This document shows positions 1 through 5,826 of a stretch of 11,886 nt of DNA, piece after piece. The notes beneath the pieces were generated by a model. It saw only the letters and a list, made by a program, of their open reading frames with translations, did not search any database and was not told where the DNA came from. How positions within the stretch are numbered: position 1 is the first letter of the stretch; each line of letters begins with the position of its first letter. The DNA is taken from the NCBI GenBank assembly GCA_029256005.1, contig JAQSYS010000028.1:1-11886 (forward strand), in the 5' to 3' direction. The translations under genes were made by a program, and so were the position numbers. Source of the stretch: Sedimentibacter sp. (lineage in GTDB: Bacteria > Bacillota > Clostridia > Tissierellales > Sedimentibacteraceae).

Positions 1-99
1 AATGGGGATAAAATAATTTTTTCCCTGAATTACAGCGGAATTGACACCGATAAAATCCAGGACTTTACAAACTTGCTGGGCAAGGTTTTGTTTGAATAA
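1..99 (+). CDS. C-terminal end of an unidentified protein (partial, cut by window edge)
   Basis: Frame 1 is open from the first base and ends at TAA (97-99), giving 32 residues ending in LLGKVLFE. The composition is protein-like (charged and hydrophobic residues alternate, e.g. GIDTDKIQDFTNLLGKVL) and the T-rich hairpin shortly downstream could also end this transcript. No family is recognised from such a short tail. It is convergent with the ortB cluster and probably unrelated to it. An accidental open frame cannot be excluded. Confidence 0.5.
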   Translation, partial: NGDKIIFSLNYSGIDTDKIQDFTNLLGKVLFE

Positions 100-127
100 A
101 ATAATTAAGAGCTGTTTTATAATCGAT

Positions 128-173
128 AAAAAAGCAAGAAGCTGATAAACGAAATAAATCAATTATCAGCTTC
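128..173 (-). terminator. Intrinsic terminator after ortB (probably bidirectional)
   Basis: A perfect 11-bp stem, GAAGCTGATAA (138-148) with TTATCAGCTTC (163-173), encloses a 14-nt loop. Read on the minus strand it begins 4 nt after the ortB stop codon and is followed by TTGCTTTTTT, a good intrinsic terminator tail. Read on the plus strand it is followed by AATTTTAATTATTT, so it may also stop the convergent gene ending at 99. Confidence 0.8.
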
Positions 174-177
174 AATT

Positions 178-1587
178 TTAATTATTTATTAAGTTATGTA
201 TTGCTTTCCTCACATAATCAACATTAGTCTTTGTTTCTTCTGCTAAGAATTTTATGTCTGCATCATTTGGTATCAGATTATAATTAGAAAGAGCATTTTT
301 AATTAGAGATTTCCTCATATGGTCTAAATCTGCATCTTGAGCTTTTATCAATTTTGGATGTGAAGGAAGTATTATATTCTTTCCTGGAACTTCATCATTT
401 GGATCACCAAATTTCAATTCTATCCCATTTTCTCTTGCAAATGAAAGCTGTGGTTGTATGTGTTTACCAGCTCCTGTGTATTCAGTTTCCTGAACCACTA
501 TCATTTGGTCTTGATCTAATTCCTGTGCTAATGAGAATGCAGCTGTTAATGCTGTATTTCCTGCTGGTCCTTTTTCCAGTCCTTCAAGGCTTGCCAAAGC
601 TTCAGTAATATAGAATACCTCACCTTGATGGACAGTTAAATATCTATCCATATATCGGAGCGGTCTTGCAGCTGAACGAGGAACATCTGTTCTATCCGGC
701 CATGTTGTAAATGGCATTCCAAATCCCGTATGCCCTGTTGTGAATGATTTTCTGTTGAACTGAGAGTCTGCTGCCATGTGTAGTCCTGACAAATCTACAC
801 TTGCTGCAACTATTTTTGACTGTGCTCCAGCCTTCATTAGTCCTCTTGCGGTACCTGTTAAGTTTCCGCCCCCAGCGTTTGTAGCTACTACAACGTCTGG
901 GTCCTTTCCATATCTTTCTCTAAACTGCATTGCTATTTCATATCCTAATGTTTCAACACCTGCTATTGCAAATGGTGTATATAAGGATGCATTGAAATAT
1001 CCTGTTTGTTCTAATATTGCTAAGAATGTATAGAATAACTCAGGACCAACTGATAATTGAATTACTTCTGCCCCTAATGCTTCACACTTTCTGGCTTTTT
1101 CTATAATTTCAGGCTGTCCAACTCCTCTTGAGTCATAGCATTCCTGTACAACTATACATTTCAATCCATACATAGCTGCCTGTGATGCTACTGCTGCACC
1201 ATAGTTTCCGCTTGTTGCTGTAACAACACCTTTGTATCCTAGTTTATAAGCTTGATATACTGCTGTTGATGCTCTTCTTGCCTTAAAGCTTCCTGATGCG
1301 TTAGCTGCTTCATCTTTTATAAATATTCTTGCACCTTTTCCTTCAGGTGCTAATTTCCTTGCTAAAGCTGTTAAATTCCTAAGTTCAATGATTGGTGTAT
1401 TTCCTACTCCATGCTCAGATTGAATTTTTTGAATTCCTTCTATTGAAAACCCTGCTTCATTCATCATTCTTTCATAATCAAAAGCGATTGAACCACTTTC
1501 AAATAAGGAGAAATCAAGTCCTGCTGCTTGTTTCATTATTTCTGGCCTTCTGGACAAAACTCCAGCATAGCTCATATCTCTACTCAT
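178..1587 (-). CDS. ortB: 2-amino-4-ketopentanoate thiolase, beta (PLP) subunit OrtB
   Basis: This is the PLP subunit of AKP thiolase, which with OrtA splits 2-amino-4-ketopentanoate with CoA into acetyl-CoA and alanine, the last step of oxidative ornithine degradation in clostridia. The 469-residue protein has the tryptophan-synthase-beta/threonine-synthase type fold: the expected Schiff-base lysine is K102 in the SGSFKARR segment (98-105), with the phosphate/substrate loop TSGNYG (125-130) and glycine-rich GGGN (239-242). The frame runs further upstream to 1665, but the start at 1587 is chosen because GGAGG (1596-1600) sits 8 nt before it and the next residues (MSRDMSYAGVLSRR) look like the family N-terminus. 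It overlaps the ortA stop by 8 bp (ATGAGTAG), indicating translational coupling. No truncation or frameshift is seen. Confidence 0.93.
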   Translation of the reverse strand: MSRDMSYAGVLSRRPEIMKQAAGLDFSLFESGSIAFDYERMMNEAGFSIEGIQKIQSEHGVGNTPIIELRNLTALARKLAPEGKGARIFIKDEAANASGSFKARRASTAVYQAYKLGYKGVVTATSGNYGAAVASQAAMYGLKCIVVQECYDSRGVGQPEIIEKARKCEALGAEVIQLSVGPELFYTFLAILEQTGYFNASLYTPFAIAGVETLGYEIAMQFRERYGKDPDVVVATNAGGGNLTGTARGLMKAGAQSKIVAASVDLSGLHMAADSQFNRKSFTTGHTGFGMPFTTWPDRTDVPRSAARPLRYMDRYLTVHQGEVFYITEALASLEGLEKGPAGNTALTAAFSLAQELDQDQMIVVQETEYTGAGKHIQPQLSFARENGIELKFGDPNDEVPGKNIILPSHPKLIKAQDADLDHMRKSLIKNALSNYNLIPNDADIKFLAEETKTNVDYVRKAIHNLINN

Positions 1588-1885
1588 TATCAGCACCTCC
1601 AAATAGTATTTCCTTAACTTGGTCACTGATTTGAATAAGTTCAGGAACAAATTTGCCAAAGTCATGTTTGTAATATGGATTTACTTCCAATAATGTACCT
1701 TTTTCTATACGTTTAGTTCTTGTTATTACTGTTACTTCATCACCAACATTTGCATCTTGCTGTAAATATCCTTTAATCCACATTTCCAATGGAACTTTTT
1801 TAGTGTCATCAGGGACCTGCGGTGCTCTCTCAGATGGTTCTAAAACATTTCTGTGTATTAAAACCCATTCACCTTTTTTAATCAT
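1580..1885 (-). CDS. ortA: 2-amino-4-ketopentanoate thiolase, alpha subunit OrtA
   Basis: This is the small subunit of AKP thiolase, needed with OrtB for CoA-dependent cleavage of AKP to acetyl-CoA and alanine in the cytoplasm. The 101-residue protein has the family's typical length and recognisable features: an N-terminal KKGEWVLIHRNVLEPSERAPQ segment, then a VPLEMWIKGYL stretch, an SH3-like small beta region (VGDEVTVITRTKRIEKGTL) and a C-terminal VPELI region. An AAGGA motif lies 9 nt before the ATG at 1885. It precedes and overlaps ortB, as in ornithine-degrading clostridia, but here the pair follows a symporter and a glycyl radical enzyme operon instead of the ornithine aminomutase and diaminopentanoate dehydrogenase genes. 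That context suggests AKP is made from a different precursor. Confidence 0.93.
   Translation of the reverse strand: MIKKGEWVLIHRNVLEPSERAPQVPDDTKKVPLEMWIKGYLQQDANVGDEVTVITRTKRIEKGTLLEVNPYYKHDFGKFVPELIQISDQVKEILFGGADNE
1596..1600 (-). promoter_or_regulatory. Ribosome binding site that sets the ortB start
   Basis: GGAGG lies 8 nt before the ATG at 1587 and inside the ortA coding end. It argues against the longer ortB frame, which starts at 1665 and would overlap ortA by 86 bp. Confidence 0.8.
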
Positions 1886-1912
1886 AATTACACATCCTTA
1901 TATTTTATAATA

Positions 1913-1952
1913 GTTAAGGATCTCTACAAATTCGTAAAATGAGATCCTTAAC
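1913..1952 (-). promoter_or_regulatory. Strong intercistronic hairpin upstream of ortA
   Basis: A perfect 12-bp inverted repeat, GTTAAGGATCTC (1913-1924) and GAGATCCTTAAC (1941-1952), has a 16-nt loop and lies between the symporter stop and the ortA ribosome binding site. On the minus-strand transcript no T-run follows (next bases TATTATAAAATA), so it is a poor intrinsic terminator in the operon direction. On the plus strand GTTTTTAC follows, but no plus-strand gene needs it. Possible roles are mRNA processing or stabilisation, partial attenuation before ortAB, or a protein-binding palindrome. Confidence 0.6.
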
Positions 1953-2022
1953 GTTTTTACTTCATTTGTAAAAATTAATATTACTTCATATAAATTAATT
2001 AAATAAATAGTAATGTTACATA

Positions 2023-3465
2023 TTATTTATCGCTAATAGTAGAACTCTTCTTCCAAACTTCAGTATTTTTAATACCAAGTTTTTCAGGATCAAAGCTTGT
2101 CTTACCATTAAGCTTATATTGTTCTTCGAAGTCTTTAAACACTTTTAATGCTACATTGCTTAATAGAATTAAAGCGGTTAAGTTTAACCATGACATAACA
2201 CCCATTCCTAAATCAGCTAAAGCCCACGCTAATAATGATGGTTTTGAACAGAAAATTAATATTGCTGATATAGTTGCAATTCTTAATACACCTAATAAAT
2301 ATTTTTGATTTATATTTTTAGATTTTTTACAAATATAAGCTGCACCTGTTTCAGCTGCATAGTAATTCCCTAGTATAGTAGTAAAAGCGAAGAATAACAT
2401 AGCTACTGCTACAAAAGATGATCCAAATCCTGGAATGAAGGTATCTATTGCACCTTGTACATAACCGGGTCCTGCCTGAATTCCTGGTAGATTTTCAATT
2501 ATTCCATCGACATTATACATACCTGTAAATAAGATCATCATTGCTGTTGCAGTGCATACAAATATTGTGTCAATATAAACTGACATAGCTTGAACCAAAC
2601 CTGATTTTGCAGGATGACTTACTTCAGCTGTAGCTGCTCCCTGTGATGCTGTTCCCATACCAGCTTCATTAGAATAGATACCCCTTTTAACACCCATCAT
2701 TATAGCATTTCCTACAATCCCTCCAAAAATCGCCTGTGCACCAAATGCACTAGAGAATATTAAAGAAAGCACTTCAGGTATTTGCTTAAAGTTAAGTACA
2801 ATCATTATAACTGCTACACATATATATACAATTGCCATAATAGGAGCAATTAACTCTGCAAACTTACTAATTCTTTTTATTCCACCGAAAATAATTAAAG
2901 AAGATAAGACAGCAATTATAACACCCATCATCATTTTATTAATTCCAAATGCAACATTCATAGCATCAGCAATTGCATTAGCTTGCATTCCTGGTGTGCA
3001 AAAACCAAGTGCAAATACTGAACAAATTGCAAAAAGCATCGCATACCACTTTATTCCAAGCCCTCTATCAATAAAATATTGAGGCCCTCCCCTATATTCG
3101 TCACCATCTTTACTTTTATATACTTGTGATAATGTACACTCAATTATTGTAGTACCTGCCCCGAAAATTGCTGAAACCCACATCCAAAATACTGCTCCAG
3201 GTCCTCCAATAGATATTGCTGAAGCTACCCCCGCTATATTTCCTGTTCCAACTCTTGTTGACATTGTTAATGCAAAGGATTGAAAAGCTGACCTACCAAC
3301 ATTAGAATCATTTTTTTCAAACATATATTTAGTCATAAGTTTAATATATCTAAATTGTGCACCTTTTGTTCGAATTGTATAATACAATCCTGATAATAGA
3401 GCAAATGCTATTAATACATTACTCCATAAATAACCATTAATACTATCCATTATTTGTTGTACCAT
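2023..3465 (-). CDS. AGCS-family sodium:alanine/glycine-type symporter
   Basis: This is a 480-residue integral membrane protein of the alanine or glycine:cation symporter (AGCS) family, which couples small amino acid movement to Na+ (sometimes H+). Family signatures are visible: STRVGTGNIAGVA (69-81), GGPGAVFWMW (87-96), EYRGGPQYFI (123-132) and SNEAGMGTA (265-273). About ten or eleven hydrophobic segments are separated by short loops, with a hydrophilic C-terminal tail. The start has GGAGG 9 nt upstream. It sits inside the GRE-ortAB operon, 101 nt after the PLP enzyme gene. At least one characterised AGCS member binds both L- and D-alanine, which would suit a pathway ending in D-alanine. Export of surplus alanine, or uptake of alanine or a hydroxyproline-type substrate, are all possible; substrate and direction are not visible in the sequence. 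Confidence 0.9.
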   Translation of the reverse strand: MVQQIMDSINGYLWSNVLIAFALLSGLYYTIRTKGAQFRYIKLMTKYMFEKNDSNVGRSAFQSFALTMSTRVGTGNIAGVASAISIGGPGAVFWMWVSAIFGAGTTIIECTLSQVYKSKDGDEYRGGPQYFIDRGLGIKWYAMLFAICSVFALGFCTPGMQANAIADAMNVAFGINKMMMGVIIAVLSSLIIFGGIKRISKFAELIAPIMAIVYICVAVIMIVLNFKQIPEVLSLIFSSAFGAQAIFGGIVGNAIMMGVKRGIYSNEAGMGTASQGAATAEVSHPAKSGLVQAMSVYIDTIFVCTATAMMILFTGMYNVDGIIENLPGIQAGPGYVQGAIDTFIPGFGSSFVAVAMLFFAFTTILGNYYAAETGAAYICKKSKNINQKYLLGVLRIATISAILIFCSKPSLLAWALADLGMGVMSWLNLTALILLSNVALKVFKDFEEQYKLNGKTSFDPEKLGIKNTEVWKKSSTISDK

Positions 3466-3566
3466 TTATAATTTCCTCCAAGTAGTAATAAATATAATTT
3501 TTATTTTGTTTTTCTAAATGAATAAATGAAATTTTCTTACAGCACTAACGATTTTACACTAATCCT

Positions 3567-4946
3567 TTACCAACCTTTGATTTGCTCTAAAACCTCATCA
3601 GGTATCAACCCCTCTTCTACATCAGAAATTGCTTCTTCAATAATATCCATAGCCCTTTCCGCCTCTTGAGAACTTAAGGTTAATGGTGGAGCTATTCTTA
3701 ATACAGACCCACTGAAAAACGCAAGGATTAATCCTTTTTCCCAACATCTCCAGCAAATTTTAGCTGTTTTATTTATATCTCTTTCCTTTGTATCTCTATC
3801 CTTGACAATATCAACTCCAATCAATAGCCCTTTTCCACGAACATCACCAATACAATCAAACTTATCCATTAAAGGTTTAAACCTATCAATAATATAATTT
3901 CCCTGTACATTTGCATTGCTTATTAATTCATCCTCCTTAATTACATCGATGGTTGCTATAGCCGCACTGCATGAAATAACATTACCAGCTGTATTAAAGA
4001 AATGAACCGGCGCATTCCAGCTTTCAAATATTTCACTTCTAGCAACTATCGCACTTAGAGGCATACCCGAAGCTATTGCTTTACCCATAACAATTATATC
4101 CGGTTCTAATCCAAAATGTTCACAAGCAAACATTTTTCCGGTTCTGCCAAAACCAGTCTGAACTTCATCTGCTATTAATAGAATATTATTTTTTCTGCAT
4201 AAACTCACTAATTTTTCATAATATTTCTGTGGCGGAGTTATTATTCCTGCATCACCCTGAATTGGTTCAAAAATGACAGCAGCAATTTCCTCTTTAGGAA
4301 GTACTGTCTCTAATAGATTTTCAAAATACCTAAAACAAGTTAAATCGCAGCCCGGAAATTTCTGATTATTAATGCATCTGTAGCAGTCAGGATAAGGTAT
4401 AAATTCCACATCAGGCACAAGTGGATTCATTTTTCTTCTCATCTCAACTCCATATCCTGATACACTCAAAGCACCGTATGTTGTCCCATGATATGATCTT
4501 AAAAATGAAATAATTTTGGTTCTGCCCGTATAACATCTTGCTGCTTTTATAGCCCCATCAACAGAAGATGAACCAGATAGACCGAAGGCAACTCTTTTTT
4601 TAAAATTACCCGGTGTTATCTCTATTAGCTTTTCAGCTAAATTAGTATGTGGTTCATGGTACATGTAAGCAGGTGTATAGTGAACAAATTTTTTAACCTG
4701 ATCATTTATGGCTTTTATAACTTTAGGATGATTATGACCAGTATTAATTACTGCAGCACTCGAAAGAAAATCTATGAATTCATTTCCTTCAATGTCAGTA
4801 ACAATTGATCCTTTTGCTTTATCAACAACTAAAGGGTAATATGGCACCCTTGTGGTATAAGACATATATTTGTTTTCTTTCTCAAGAATTTTATATGTTT
4901 TGTCAGTTACTGATGTTATGCTTTTTGTAGCTACATTACTATTCAA
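3567..4946 (-). CDS. Class III aminotransferase-fold PLP enzyme, likely amino-acid 2-epimerase/racemase or aminotransferase
   Basis: This 459-residue fold-type I PLP enzyme belongs to the class III aminotransferase family. The PLP lysine is K289 in MGKAIASGMPLSA, the pyridine-binding aspartate is D260 in IADEVQTGFGRTGK, and the phosphate loop is SGSSSVDGAIKAAR (124-137). By recall the sequence resembles Lactobacillus isoleucine 2-epimerase (EENKYY..R..YY.LV.D, HYTPAY, SYHG(S/T)TYG), so racemization of an amino acid is as likely as transamination. A four-cysteine patch, C188, C191, C200 and C204, could bind metal. The start is taken as TTG at 4946 because AGGAGG (4953-4958) is exactly 6 nt upstream; the in-frame ATG at 4973 would make this ribosome binding site encode Arg-Arg. 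It lies 67 nt after the activase gene. In this pathway it could interconvert D- and L-alanine or transaminate alanine to pyruvate (inference). Confidence 0.85.
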   Translation of the reverse strand: MNSNVATKSITSVTDKTYKILEKENKYMSYTTRVPYYPLVVDKAKGSIVTDIEGNEFIDFLSSAAVINTGHNHPKVIKAINDQVKKFVHYTPAYMYHEPHTNLAEKLIEITPGNFKKRVAFGLSGSSSVDGAIKAARCYTGRTKIISFLRSYHGTTYGALSVSGYGVEMRRKMNPLVPDVEFIPYPDCYRCINNQKFPGCDLTCFRYFENLLETVLPKEEIAAVIFEPIQGDAGIITPPQKYYEKLVSLCRKNNILLIADEVQTGFGRTGKMFACEHFGLEPDIIVMGKAIASGMPLSAIVARSEIFESWNAPVHFFNTAGNVISCSAAIATIDVIKEDELISNANVQGNYIIDRFKPLMDKFDCIGDVRGKGLLIGVDIVKDRDTKERDINKTAKICWRCWEKGLILAFFSGSVLRIAPPLTLSSQEAERAMDIIEEAISDVEEGLIPDEVLEQIKGW

Positions 4947-4952
4947 ATTATG

Positions 4953-4958
4953 CCTCCT
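4953..4958 (-). promoter_or_regulatory. Ribosome binding site pointing to a TTG start
   Basis: AGGAGG is followed by CATAAT and then TTG (4946-4944). An in-frame ATG lies 15 nt 5' of this motif, at 4973, but has no good ribosome binding site of its own; translation from it would run through the AGGAGG. Confidence 0.75.
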
Positions 4959-5013
4959 AAAACATTTAAGCAATACTTATAGCCAATAATAAACATATCT
5001 GTATTAGGAATAA

Positions 5014-5826
5014 TTAATGAACTTTAACAATTACTCCGCATTCATCTTGAATCTTCTTAGCATCACTTATTAATTTATCTTTATTATCTGGTTTAATATG
5101 ATTTAACATATATTCCCTGTTTAATTTTTTATACTTATGAACTCCTAATTGATGATAAGGTAGCAAATGCAATTCCCTTATCTCAATGTCATGACAGAAC
5201 TTTGCAGTTTCAAATAAATTCTGAAAGCTATCATTATACCCTGGAATTACAGGGATACGAACTGTGATTTGCTTATTTAAGCACGATAAATTCTTGATAT
5301 TTTGTAATATCACTTCATTATCCACTCCCATTAATTCCTCATGCAAATCTGAGTCCATTGTTTTTATATCAAACAAAACATAATCAACATCCTTTAATAA
5401 TTCGCTGATGACTTCCCATTTTTGAAATCCGGAGGTTTCTACAGCAATATTAATGCCTTCACTCCTAGCTTCATCAATTAACGCCTTAGTAAATACAGGC
5501 TGCATTAAAGGTTCCCCGCCGGATATTGTAAGTCCTCCTCCTGATCTCCTGTAAAAGGCTTTATCTCTTTTTACAATGTCCATAACATCTCCAACAGTAA
5601 TTATTTTACCTACTTGTTCCTCTCCCATTTTCTCTATATGAGAGCTTTGGGACTCCGGATTAGCACACCAGGGGCATTTTAACGGACATCCCTTTAAAAA
5701 AACAATTGTGCGAATACCTGGTCCGTCATGTAGGCTGTAACGTTGAATATTGTAAATTAGACCTTCTATTTTTGATTTGATTTTTACTTCATCAGTTTTC
5801 TCAATATCATTACAATTAAAATGCAT
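5014..5826 (-). CDS. Glycyl radical enzyme activating enzyme (radical SAM), short form without ferredoxin-like insert
   Basis: This is a radical-SAM activase that cleaves S-adenosylmethionine and abstracts hydrogen from the glycine of the GRE encoded just upstream. Numbered from the longest frame (ATG 5853), it shows YSLHDGPGIRT (39-49), the cluster-binding GCPLKCPWCANPE with cysteines 56, 60 and 63 (C-x3-C-x2-C), the SAM-binding GGGLTISGGEP (105-115), VETSG (138-142) and DYVLFDIKTMD (157-167). Most activases of this GRE subfamily carry a roughly 60-residue insert binding two extra 4Fe-4S clusters between the CxxxCxxC motif and SGGEP. Here only about 47 residues separate them and they contain no cysteine, so the insert is missing, as in pyruvate formate-lyase activase. 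The start at 5826 is preferred because GGAG (5838-5841) precedes it by 11 nt; 5853 is possible but has only a weak site. Either start overlaps the GRE gene. Confidence 0.92.
   Translation of the reverse strand: MHFNCNDIEKTDEVKIKSKIEGLIYNIQRYSLHDGPGIRTIVFLKGCPLKCPWCANPESQSSHIEKMGEEQVGKIITVGDVMDIVKRDKAFYRRSGGGLTISGGEPLMQPVFTKALIDEARSEGINIAVETSGFQKWEVISELLKDVDYVLFDIKTMDSDLHEELMGVDNEVILQNIKNLSCLNKQITVRIPVIPGYNDSFQNLFETAKFCHDIEIRELHLLPYHQLGVHKYKKLNREYMLNHIKPDNKDKLISDAKKIQDECGVIVKVH

Noticed and set aside
1588..1665. N-terminal extension of ortB
   Set aside because: It would overlap ortA deeply, has no good ribosome binding site, and GGAGG precedes the ATG at 1587.
4969..4987. Second -24/-12-like sequence upstream of the PLP enzyme gene (TTGGCTATAAGTATTGC)
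   Set aside because: GG and GC are 11 nt apart instead of the strict 10, and the start point would fall on the ribosome binding site.
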